Shown here piece after piece: positions 9,558-17,936 of a stretch of DNA of 64,000 nucleotides; within the stretch, counting starts at the first letter, position 1; each line of letters begins with the position of its first letter. The DNA comes from Acidobacteriota bacterium. GTDB taxonomy: Bacteria; Acidobacteriota; Terriglobia; Acidiferrales; UBA7541. Location: NCBI GenBank assembly GCA_003224085.1, contig QHYK01000084.1, positions 1 through 64,000 of the forward strand. Reading direction: 5' to 3'. The notes beneath the pieces are model-generated. The model did no database searches and was not told the origin of the DNA. It was given only the letters and a program-made list of their open reading frames with translations. The position numbers and the translations under genes were made by a program.

Positions 9558-10353
9558 TTCAGCGCAGGCACCAGAGGCACCAGGCAATCCGCCGGCGCTC
9601 ACCAGGAATCGGAGAAAAGCCGTAAGGCCGCGACCGCACTTCTGGTATTTCGAGTACGCCTCCGCCGATCGCTCCCTGATTTGTTCCCTGGTCTCACCCA
9701 GAACCCAGCCGTCCATTGCAGCCTTTAACGCATACGCTTCAGGAGTCATTAAGCCGGTCGTCCAAAGCAAGGGTTCTGCGCCGGTCTTGTGGAGAAGATC
9801 TTTGAAAAACGACTTGCTTGCGCCCGTGGGATTCGGAAACTCGAGCGGCAAGGAAAAATCTATCAAGCCATCATGACCAACCTAGACCACCAGGTCCGCA
9901 TCATCGGGAGAGCAACAGGCCGATCCGCCGCCCACGCATCCCTTGGGTTCACCCATGTGAACGTTGACACCCGCCGCCGTTTGGAAGAAGCCTGTCAAAG
10001 CCTGCTTGATTTCGCTCCCTTGATACGCATCGGCCACCAGCACAACGTGGTGCGTCCTGTGCTGAAACGCAACTCGCTCAAGAACACCCTTGTAAGGATT
10101 CTGTACTCTGAGGACCTCCTTCCAGTCGGCGCTGTTGTGGAAGAAGGCCCTCACTGCAAATGCTGTGCCCCCATACAAATTGTGTGGAGGCCTCGCCATT
10201 CCCCAATGCGCACGGGACTGGAATGATGCCTTGGCGCTGGTTATCGGCAAGCGCCACGAAAACATGGACCACTCGCGGTTTCGCCTGTGCCGATGCAGGA
10301 CACAATGAAATGCAAAGGAGCCCGATCGCGGAAATAAATCGCACCAGCCGCAT
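9540..10353 (-). pseudogene. Exported hypothetical protein, frameshifted and with a nonsense codon
   Basis: The ATG at 10353 overlaps the ftsK stop (TAATG). It begins with a signal peptide (MRLVRFISAIGLLCISLCPASAQA) and PRVVHVFVALADNQRQGIIPVP. Near 10230-10260 the reading frame changes to one with GTAFAVRAFFHNSADWKEV and HHVVLVADAYQGSEIKQAL. A TAG at 9882-9884 then interrupts DLVV-VGHDGLIDFSL. The same frame continues with EPLLWTTGLMTPEAYALKAA and EAYSKYQKCG to 9540. The pieces together resemble a conserved acidobacterial exported protein of unknown function, and a short stretch before SKSFF also seems deleted. Confidence 0.7.
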
Positions 10354-12728
10354 TATTGTTGCGATTCGTCGAATTCTTTCATCCAATTCCGGTTTTTCAG
10401 GACTTCGCGCGGCTTAGTGCCGTCCGGCGGGCCGACGATGCCGTCTTTTTCCATAAGGTCAATCAGCCTCGCGGCGCGGCCATAACCAATCCGCAGCCGG
10501 CGCTGTAAAGTGGAAGTGGAAGCACGTCCCGCGTCGCAAACCACGCGCACCGCGTCCTGATACAAATGGTCGTCGACGTCGTCGCCGCCATGGGCTTCGG
10601 CGTCGCCTGCTCCTTCGGCGTTCTTGTCATTTTCTTCTTTGGGCGCTTCGAGCAGTTCCTCCTGGTACTTCGCCTGCGCCTGGTTGCGCCAAAAGTCGCA
10701 GACCTCCGTGATCTCTTCTTCCCTAACCAGCGGCCCGTGAATACGATGTAGCCGAGCCGATCCTGCCGGCAAATAGAGCATGTCGCCGCGACCGAGCAGC
10801 GATTCCGCGCCGTTCGAATCGAGAATGGTCCGTGAGTCCACCTTGCTGGCTACGCGGAAAGAAATGCGGGCAGGGAAGTTCGCTTTAATCAAGCCCGTGA
10901 TGACGTCCACCGACGGCCGCTGTGTTGCCAGAATCAAATGAATCCCCACGGCGCGCGCCATCTGCGCCAGCCGCGTGATGGACTCTTCCACGTTGTTCGT
11001 GTCCACCATCATTAAGTCCGCCAATTCATCGATGACGATGATGAGATAGGGAAGCGGCTTGTGCTCGGGCTCTTCAACATTGTCAAAAAGCGAAAGCGAC
11101 TGCTCCTTTTTGAACGTGCGGTTGTACTGGTCGATGTTTCGAACGCCGCGCTGCGCTAGCAGCTTCAGGCGGTTCTCCATTTCGCGCGTCGCGTTGCGCA
11201 AAACGTTCGAAGCGATCTTAGGGTCGGTCACCACCGGCGCAATCAAATGCGGAATGTTCTCGTAGAGGCTCAGCTCGAGCCGCTTCGGGTCGACCAGCAC
11301 GAGCTTTACTTCGTCGGGGCTGGCCTTGAACAAAATCGACATCATCAACGAGTTAATAAAGACGCTTTTGCCCGTCCCCGTGGAGCCCGCGATGAGCAGG
11401 TGTGGCATCGCGGCCAATTCCGTAACGCGAATCCGCCCGTGCAAATCGCGCCCCATCGCCAGCGTGAGTTTGCTCGGTGAATGGATGAACTCCGACGCTT
11501 CGATGATTTCCCGCAGCGCAATCGTTTGCCGCCGGTCGTTCGGAACTTCGATGCCAATCGTGGATTTGCCGGGGATGCGCTCAATCAGGATGGACTCGGC
11601 TTGCAGCGCCAGGCACAAGTCTTCGGTCAGCGCGATAATGCGACTGTACTTGATGCCTGCTTCGGGCTTGAATTCGAACGTCGTGACCACGGGCCCGGGG
11701 TTGATCTGCGTCACGCGCCCTTGCACGTCAAATTCCTGGCATTTCGCTTCGATCGCCCGCGCGCGCTGCTTCAGCTCTTCTTCATCTAACTTCTGGCTGC
11801 GCTCGCCTTCTCGCAGCAACGACGGAGGTGGCAGTTTGTAATTCTGGCTGCCCTTGGCTATCTTCGGTTCGCCACTTTTCTTGGCTGCTGGTTGTTCCGT
11901 GTCGCGGTGAAGAACGAAGATTGGCGCCTTGACGACGCTCGACTTGATCTCCTTCTCTTCCGCTTCCTCCTGCTCGTCCTTCAAAACGCTGCCTGCATCT
12001 AGCATCTTGCTGATCGCTTGTGGCGGCACGGGCTTTCTTCCGGAGAGCCGCGATTCTTCCACGCGACGCCGCATGCGCTCCTGCTCGCGGCGCTCGCGCC
12101 AATCGTGCCAGCGCGTTTGCACTTTCTGGAGAAGGCCCAGGCGCTCGACCGCGCCGATAGGCCCCTTCGGCCCGGTGGCCCAGGCATGCGTGCCCGCGAA
12201 GGAAAATCTCGTCGTCATGAACAACGAGGTAAAGAAAAGCGCCACCGCAACCAGCAGTGCTCCCCAAAAGTTAAATCCGGCGAGCAGCTCGCTGGAAATC
12301 AGCGAGCCAACGACGCCGCCCGCGGGAATTGCTCCGCGCACTTCAGGGAAGGGAAACAGCGCTAGCAGCGCGGGCAACGAAACCAGCAACAGGAGATAGC
12401 CCGCCAGCGTGGCAAATTGCGAATTGATCGCGCGGCTTCGGCACCTTCGCCAGCCACCGACCCCAAGCGCCATCGGCAGCAGAAACGCCGCGAAACCAAA
12501 AACCTGGAACAGCAGGTCCGACGCATAGGCGCCAACCGGCCCCATCCAGTTGTTGGTCACGCCCCCATCGGACGGCTGCGCGCCGACCGCATTGGAGCTG
12601 ACATTGAGCGATGCATCGCGCGGGTAATAGGAAAGCAGCGCCAGCGCGATTAACACCGCCAGCGAAATGCACAAAAAGCCCACTAACTCGTTCAGTCGCT
12701 TGTTTTCAGTCGGAGTAAGAAAGCGCAC
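10353..12728 (-). CDS. ftsK: DNA translocase FtsK/SpoIIIE
   Basis: A 791-residue septal DNA pump that moves chromosome termini during division. Four hydrophobic segments lie in residues 12-172 and a charged linker at 200-330. The motor domain has Walker A LIAGSTGTGKS (447-455) and Walker B YLIIVIDELADLM (561-573). A C-terminal winged-helix gamma domain (TSTLQRRLRIGYGRAARLID) reads KOPS-type sites. The start is GTG at 12728 behind GAGGAG. Length and domain order are normal for the family. The stop overlaps the start of the decayed exported-protein gene downstream. Confidence 0.97.
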   Translation of the reverse strand: MRFLTPTENKRLNELVGFLCISLAVLIALALLSYYPRDASLNVSSNAVGAQPSDGGVTNNWMGPVGAYASDLLFQVFGFAAFLLPMALGVGGWRRCRSRAINSQFATLAGYLLLLVSLPALLALFPFPEVRGAIPAGGVVGSLISSELLAGFNFWGALLVAVALFFTSLFMTTRFSFAGTHAWATGPKGPIGAVERLGLLQKVQTRWHDWRERREQERMRRRVEESRLSGRKPVPPQAISKMLDAGSVLKDEQEEAEEKEIKSSVVKAPIFVLHRDTEQPAAKKSGEPKIAKGSQNYKLPPPSLLREGERSQKLDEEELKQRARAIEAKCQEFDVQGRVTQINPGPVVTTFEFKPEAGIKYSRIIALTEDLCLALQAESILIERIPGKSTIGIEVPNDRRQTIALREIIEASEFIHSPSKLTLAMGRDLHGRIRVTELAAMPHLLIAGSTGTGKSVFINSLMMSILFKASPDEVKLVLVDPKRLELSLYENIPHLIAPVVTDPKIASNVLRNATREMENRLKLLAQRGVRNIDQYNRTFKKEQSLSLFDNVEEPEHKPLPYLIIVIDELADLMMVDTNNVEESITRLAQMARAVGIHLILATQRPSVDVITGLIKANFPARISFRVASKVDSRTILDSNGAESLLGRGDMLYLPAGSARLHRIHGPLVREEEITEVCDFWRNQAQAKYQEELLEAPKEENDKNAEGAGDAEAHGGDDVDDHLYQDAVRVVCDAGRASTSTLQRRLRIGYGRAARLIDLMEKDGIVGPPDGTKPREVLKNRNWMKEFDESQQ

Positions 12729-12880
12729 GAAATCTCCTCAGCTTCTGGGGAAGGCTGAGTGTGGAGGCGGTTGCTGGCGCTATCGCAATCCCGCCCCGAG
12801 GAACGCCCAAACCGACACTCACTATAGCAGAATCGCACTGGAGCGCAAAGGCTTTGAGCGCTCGTTTTTTCTAAGAGTCA

Positions 12881-13765
12881 TTAGCCCAATATTCCCATCG
12901 CCCAAGCCAGCACGGCTGCTCCTACAACAATCCGGTATATCGCAAATGGCGCGAACCCGTGTTTGCGTACCCACGCCAGAAACCACGCAACGGAGCCATA
13001 AGCCACGATGAACGAAACCACGAATCCAATCGCCAGCACCACCCACCCGTGCGGATCAATGTGCGTAACCCCCATTGCGTTTTCTCCCTTGCCCCGAAGC
13101 GATTTCAGTAAGTCATATCCTGTGGCGACCACCATCGTCGGGATCGACAGAAAAAACGAAAATTCCAACGCCGATGCGCGTGACATGCCCGCAATTTGCC
13201 CCGCCGCTATCGTCGACATCGACCGCGAAGTTCCCGGGAATACCGCCGAGAAGATCTGGCAGAAACCGATCCATACTGCTTGCCCGAGGCTCATGTCTTC
13301 CATGTGCCACGTATGAATCCGGTTTCCCGCTGCACCCGGGCCCATCTTTTCCGACTTGGCGTTCATGGCGTCCACAATCCACATCACTACGCCGCCAATC
13401 AGCAGTGAACTGCCCATGATGAAGAGGCTTTCGAGGTGTTTACCGATGACCTTGGTCAGCAAAAACGCCGGGAGCGCCGTCACCACGAATGCCACGCACG
13501 TCAACCCCAGCGGATGCGTCAAAACTGTCCGGTCGCCGCGTTCTCCTGCCGCCAAAAATTCTGCGATGCGTTCGCGAAAATACACGGGCAGGCAAAGAAT
13601 CGCCCCCAGTTGAATCACGATTGTGTACATCTTCCAATAGCCATTGGTCAGATCAATGTGGAAAAGCGCTTCGCTGATCCGCAGATGCGCCGTCGAGCTC
13701 ACCGGCAAAAACTCCGTCAGCCCTTCGACAATTCCCAGCAATACCGATAAGAGAAACTCGTTCAA
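12881..13765 (-). CDS. uppP: Undecaprenyl-diphosphatase UppP/BacA
   Basis: A 294-residue integral membrane enzyme that dephosphorylates undecaprenyl pyrophosphate to recycle the cell-wall lipid carrier; its loss or gain alters bacitracin tolerance in other bacteria. The two conserved motifs are present: EGLTEFLPVSSTAHL near residue 14 and FPGTSRSMSTI near residue 185. Several hydrophobic helices cover the rest. The start is TTG at 13765 with AGGAGAGG upstream, and it overlaps the stop of the acetyltransferase gene (TTGA). Coupled translation with that gene is therefore likely. Confidence 0.95.
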   Translation of the reverse strand: MNEFLLSVLLGIVEGLTEFLPVSSTAHLRISEALFHIDLTNGYWKMYTIVIQLGAILCLPVYFRERIAEFLAAGERGDRTVLTHPLGLTCVAFVVTALPAFLLTKVIGKHLESLFIMGSSLLIGGVVMWIVDAMNAKSEKMGPGAAGNRIHTWHMEDMSLGQAVWIGFCQIFSAVFPGTSRSMSTIAAGQIAGMSRASALEFSFFLSIPTMVVATGYDLLKSLRGKGENAMGVTHIDPHGWVVLAIGFVVSFIVAYGSVAWFLAWVRKHGFAPFAIYRIVVGAAVLAWAMGILG

Positions 13766-14250
13766 CTCGCCTCTCCTGATCGCGTGCCGGTTTTGTGTGC
13801 GGTGCCCGGCAGGATTTTCCGCATCTCATAAGCGTCGATGCGGCCGAGATAGTAGCGCTTCAAAGTTGCCTCGATACGATAGCCGTGCGCCTTCCAGAAG
13901 GCAACGGCGGCTTCATTATCAATTGCCGTCTCCAGCAAGATAGACCGCACGCCGCGAGCCGCAAGATTCGATTCCAGTTTTTCTAACAACATCGTCCCGA
14001 CGCCGAGTCTGCGATGCTTCGCATCTACGTCCAGCGAAATAATGTGCGCCAGCGGCGGATTCTCTTCGCTCACGATGAACCCCACGATTCGTCTGGCTTC
14101 TTCCGCAACTACGCAGTCCGCTGACGCTAGCGTCAAAAAATAGCGCAGCGTCGTCTTCGAATACGAAATGCCCGGCGGAAAGCAAGCCTGGTCCAGCTTG
14201 TACAGCGTCGCGAAATCGTGCGGCTCGTACGACCGAAGGGTGGGCGGCAT
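13762..14250 (-). CDS. GNAT-family N-acetyltransferase (RimI-like)
   Basis: A 162-residue single-domain acetyltransferase. The acetyl-CoA loop is HRRLGVGTMLLEKL (about residues 80-93). C-terminal features are LETAIDNEAAVAFWKAHGYRIEATLKRYYLGRIDAYEMRK, close to the RimI/ArdA-like branch that acetylates protein N-termini. The exact substrate cannot be read from sequence. The ATG at 14250 is chosen because homology starts there (PTLRSYEPHDFATLY); a longer frame upstream is antisense to the glycosidase end. It overlaps uppP by the stop/start TTGA. Confidence 0.88.
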   Translation of the reverse strand: MPPTLRSYEPHDFATLYKLDQACFPPGISYSKTTLRYFLTLASADCVVAEEARRIVGFIVSEENPPLAHIISLDVDAKHRRLGVGTMLLEKLESNLAARGVRSILLETAIDNEAAVAFWKAHGYRIEATLKRYYLGRIDAYEMRKILPGTAHKTGTRSGEAS

Positions 14251-14324
14251 GGCGGGATTGTAGTCCAGAACGGCTGTTGCAGGCTCTTTCGCACCTGCTT
14301 CTAAGCTGCTGCTTAGATCAGCTT

Positions 14325-15530
14325 CTACCTCTGTGGTTGAACCTGCGGCATCGCTCGTCCCAGCGCCTTCACCGTCAATTCGTCCGGCACCGCCCGGCCC
14401 TCCTGCTTGACCACCAACGCAAATCCTCCACTGTAGTCCCACATTGTCCACCCGATGCCATATTTCTCGAGCGTGGTCCGCACATCGGAAATCCACGCCG
14501 CCCGATCCTTCGGCTGTGCCGATTTGCGGTAAACGCCGAACTCGTTGCACGTCAGCGGCACGTTCCTGCGTTTCCCCCACGCCGCAATCTGCCCAATCTC
14601 TTCGTCAATCCGCGCTGCGTTCCACCGGTCCATTCCATAGTGAATCACCGCCAAGCGATTCACGGCATCCGGAACCAGCGCTGCCGCCTGCTGCACGTTT
14701 TCTGGATTCGCGGGGTACGGCAGGTCTTTCAGGTAATGCACGTAGTTCGTGCTCCACGTCGCTCCCTGGTGCGTGAACACATGGGGATCATAAAAATGGA
14801 AGTTATAGATAATGTTCGGGTCCCGCAGCGGGTCGATGAAAAGCAGTTCGCTGTCCGCGGACCAATTCGCACCCGCCACAATAATGGTGTGCGCGGGAGC
14901 GCCATCGCGAATCGCCACAGCGACTTTGGATTGCACGCCCTCCCAGCGGTAGCGGTCGCGAAATTCCGGTTCATTTAGGATCTCGAAGAACACGAGATCC
15001 GCATTCCACGAAGAGTAGTGCTTTGCCAGTGCGCGCCAGTAATCGGCGAACTGTTCCACAAACTCGTTGTCGTTCGCTAATTTTTCCTTGAAGTCCGAAT
15101 CCGGGTGGATATCGATGATCACCGCCAGCCCCTGGTCCAGAATCGTCTTTACCGCGGCATCGAGATATCCCAGGTAATCTTCGGGAATGCGATCCGCCTG
15201 TTTCTGGCGAAACATCGGCTGCGGATTCACGCTCAGCCGCACGTGATCAAAGTTCATCGTCTTGATCAGCGCGATGTCCTGCGCCGTGGTCCACGTTTCG
15301 AAGTGCTCCTTGGTGTAGCCCTTCTGGTCATACACCTGCGCGAACCATTCGCTCAGGTTAATCCCGTGCTTCAGGTGCGTCGCGCGCCTTTGTGCTACCC
15401 CGGAATCTTGTAAACTTTGTGCGGGCACCGTGCTACCTCCAAAGAAGAAGATCGCCCCGAGCATTCCCGCAAGAAAGCAAGAGCTCGTTTTCCTAACATT
15501 ACCGGTTGTGTCCGTCATGACCCCTCGCAT
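14325..15530 (-). CDS. Secreted glycoside hydrolase family 5 (cellulase-like)
   Basis: About 401 residues with a signal peptide (SSCFLAGMLGAIFFFGG) after a short N-region. The GH5 TIM-barrel landmarks are HGINLSEWF, DHVRLSVNP, VIIDIHPD, the acid/base FFEILNEPEF and the nucleophile TCNEFGVY, then WTMWDYSGGF. It would hydrolyse beta-1,4-linked glucans or mannans outside the cytoplasm; specificity is not evident. Starts at 15530 or 15518 both have purine-rich stretches just upstream, and the first is given. The longer frame to 15824 has no supporting signal. Confidence 0.9.
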   Translation of the reverse strand: MRGVMTDTTGNVRKTSSCFLAGMLGAIFFFGGSTVPAQSLQDSGVAQRRATHLKHGINLSEWFAQVYDQKGYTKEHFETWTTAQDIALIKTMNFDHVRLSVNPQPMFRQKQADRIPEDYLGYLDAAVKTILDQGLAVIIDIHPDSDFKEKLANDNEFVEQFADYWRALAKHYSSWNADLVFFEILNEPEFRDRYRWEGVQSKVAVAIRDGAPAHTIIVAGANWSADSELLFIDPLRDPNIIYNFHFYDPHVFTHQGATWSTNYVHYLKDLPYPANPENVQQAAALVPDAVNRLAVIHYGMDRWNAARIDEEIGQIAAWGKRRNVPLTCNEFGVYRKSAQPKDRAAWISDVRTTLEKYGIGWTMWDYSGGFALVVKQEGRAVPDELTVKALGRAMPQVQPQR

Positions 15531-15893
15531 GGCCCCCTCATTTTGAAAGGGCAGAAGCCTATACCGCCAAAAGAAAGTAGGCAAGCAAGGCTGGGCTCCA
15601 GAAATGCACACGATGACCAAATAGAACCAACGCTCAACTGCGCGAAATGCAAGCAACGCGACGAAGGGTGCCTCACCTAGTTTAGTCCTGTTTGCTTTGC
15701 TTCTCGCCCGTGGTGGAAATTCTTCTGAATCCGTCTGCCGTAAGGTGTTTTCTTGATTGACAACATTGCGGCATCTCGTGGACGCTACAATCCTGCAGAC
15801 TATGAAAGCAATTGCAGGCGGCAAGTTCTCGCGCCGCTGCCACAGCCTTGGATTCCCGGCGAGAAAAATTCATCATCATAACGAGGTATAGTG

Positions 15894-17372
15894 ATGCGCT
15901 TTCAGAGGCTGGCTGCTTTGGTCGTTATCAACACCGCGGGACTCGTTATCGCGGGATGCTCGGGGAACACTTCTCCAAATCAGAATCCTCACTCCGCTCC
16001 CCAGATCACTGCACAGCCGGTCAACCAGACCGTCACAGTGGGGCAGACAGCCTCTTTTAGCGTGACCGCCACGGGAACGGCCCCTTTGAGCTATCAATGG
16101 AACAAAAATGGGGCAGCGATCAGCGGCGCAACTTCGGCGACCTATGCCACTCCGGCAACCACTTCCGCGGACAATGGCGCGCAATTCGATGTAGTCGTCA
16201 GCAACGCCTATGGAAGCGTCACCAGCCTCACGGCCACGCTCACCGTGACATCCCCGTCCCCCGTACAAATCACCACTACGAGCCTGCCCAATGGCACGGT
16301 GCAAACGGCTTATTCCGCAACCTTGCAGGCCACTGGCGGCACGCCGCCTTATACCTGGTCCGTATCAAGCGGCAGCCTTCCCGCAGGACTCAGTCTCGCC
16401 GCTTCTTCCGGCACCATCTCGGGAACCCCGACAACGGCCGGGACGTCGACGTTCACCATTCAAATTTCCGACAGCGCCAGCAACAAAGCTTCCGCCGGGT
16501 TCACCATCACCATCAGCGGCGGAGGCGGTGGCACGATGCCGCAGTTCGGACACGTCTTCATCGTCATCGGAGAAAACTCCGCCTACGGTCAAACCTACAA
16601 CAGCACCAACATGCCGTACCTGACCTCGCTCGCCAATCAGTATGGGCTGGCCACCAAATATTGGGCGGACACCCATCCTTCGATCGGCAACTACGAGGCG
16701 CTTACGGCGGGACAAATCTTTACCAATGACGACAACCAGACGCCGTCCACCATGCCGCTTTCTTCCGACAACATCGCCTTCGAGGTGCAGCAGGCTGGCA
16801 AAACCTGGAAAGACTACGTGGAGAGTGGGAACGGCTGCGGTGCCCTGAATAGCGGGACTTACTATGTGCGCCACGACCCGCTCCAGTACTTTACAAACAT
16901 CAACAAGGCCAATCTTGTTTGCTTCAGCCAATTCGCCACCGACCTGGCCAACAAAACGCTGCCGAATCTTTCCTGGCTCTCGCCGAACGGCAGCGATGAC
17001 GGGCACGACACGTCCGCGTCCGCTTTCGACAGCTGGCTGCAAACCGTAATCACTCCGCTCCTGGCCAGCAGCTATTTTCAACCGGGAGCCGACGGGTTGC
17101 TCATCGTCACTTGGGACGAAAACGACAAGTCGGGCACGCCCAACTGCTCTACCACGACGGTCGGGCAAGGCTGCGGTGGCCAAGTCGAGACGGTCATCAT
17201 CAGCGCGCGCAGCAAACCGGGCTATCAGTCTACCGCTGGCGATCCCGCCAACTTCAACAGCACCTACGATGAAGCCAACATCCTGCGCACCATCGCCGAC
17301 GCACTGGGCGTAAAGACTTCCGGCCTCGGCGGCTCCTCCAACCGCATCCCCATGTCCGATTTCTTCCAGTGA
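15894..17372 (+). CDS. Lipoprotein with Ig-like, He_PIG and phosphoesterase domains
   Basis: A 492-residue exported protein. A type II signal peptide ends in the lipobox VIAGC. Residues 38-122 form an Ig-like module (ITAQPVNQTVTVGQTASF...YQWNKNGAAISG) and residues 125-205 a He_PIG module (LPNGTVQTAYSATL...GTPPYTWSV...LPAGLSL). The rest is a phosphoesterase domain of the phospholipase C/acid phosphatase type (GHVFIVIGENSAYGQTY, DTHPSIGNYEAL, IVTWDENDKSG). It probably cleaves a phosphate ester at the cell surface. The ATG is preceded by ACGAGG; a GTG three bases earlier is less well placed. It is oriented against the surrounding minus-strand genes. Confidence 0.85.
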   Translation: MRFQRLAALVVINTAGLVIAGCSGNTSPNQNPHSAPQITAQPVNQTVTVGQTASFSVTATGTAPLSYQWNKNGAAISGATSATYATPATTSADNGAQFDVVVSNAYGSVTSLTATLTVTSPSPVQITTTSLPNGTVQTAYSATLQATGGTPPYTWSVSSGSLPAGLSLAASSGTISGTPTTAGTSTFTIQISDSASNKASAGFTITISGGGGGTMPQFGHVFIVIGENSAYGQTYNSTNMPYLTSLANQYGLATKYWADTHPSIGNYEALTAGQIFTNDDNQTPSTMPLSSDNIAFEVQQAGKTWKDYVESGNGCGALNSGTYYVRHDPLQYFTNINKANLVCFSQFATDLANKTLPNLSWLSPNGSDDGHDTSASAFDSWLQTVITPLLASSYFQPGADGLLIVTWDENDKSGTPNCSTTTVGQGCGGQVETVIISARSKPGYQSTAGDPANFNSTYDEANILRTIADALGVKTSGLGGSSNRIPMSDFFQ

Positions 17373-17506
17373 GGTTTCTGGGCGTTTGGTTGGCGGGAAT
17401 TTGGCTAAGCCGACTTTAATGATTTACGATCTTCGATGATTCGCAACGATGGCGCTCTCGGGCGATCACGCCGCGGCGAATAAAACTAGAGGGTACCGAA
17501 GAATCT

Positions 17507-17773
17507 TTACTCTGCTTTGACGGCGGGCGCGACTCTCGACCGCTCTAATGTTCGCAGTCTCTTCCCCACGGGCGAACTGCGCGCGATGAACCGCATGCAT
17601 TCGCAGAATCCTTTGCGCGGGCCCGGCGCCTGGCACCCGTACCGGTAGGCCGCGTGGACCGTCGCCCGGTGGCCGCAAAGGCACCATTCTTTCGAAGGTA
17701 CAGCCATCGGCCTTCTGCCACGTCCGTTTCCAGCGGTTTCCGGCTTCTTGCCTTCCGGTCTGGTCTCACTCAC
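17507..17773 (-). CDS. Small Cys/His-rich protein, unknown function
   Basis: An 88-residue basic protein starting at GTG 17773 with GGAGGAG seven bases upstream, which decides the start. The centre has WCLCGHRATVH, then YGCQAPGPRKGFCECMRF, giving five Cys and two His in a spacing that could bind zinc. I do not recognise the family. The flanking arms are rich in Arg, Lys and Pro, suggesting nucleic-acid contact, which is only an inference. It stands alone between the phosphoesterase and RNase J. Confidence 0.6.
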   Translation of the reverse strand: MSETRPEGKKPETAGNGRGRRPMAVPSKEWCLCGHRATVHAAYRYGCQAPGPRKGFCECMRFIARSSPVGKRLRTLERSRVAPAVKAE

Positions 17774-17936
17774 AGAACTCCTCCACGCTCGCCATCCGGA
17801 GAGCATTCATTCGATTTGCAAAAGCTAGTACCACCCCGCCTGTGCTGCTGTGTCTTTCTTCAGATTATCCTCCCTTACCGCGCTGCGTTTCAATAGCTCG
17901 CATCTCCGCGCTGCGGCAGGGAGGCTCTCGAGCCGT

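Noticed and set aside
16365-17183. 272-codon minus-strand frame over the phosphoesterase domain
   Set aside because: Antisense to a lipoprotein gene with recognisable Ig, He_PIG and phosphoesterase modules.
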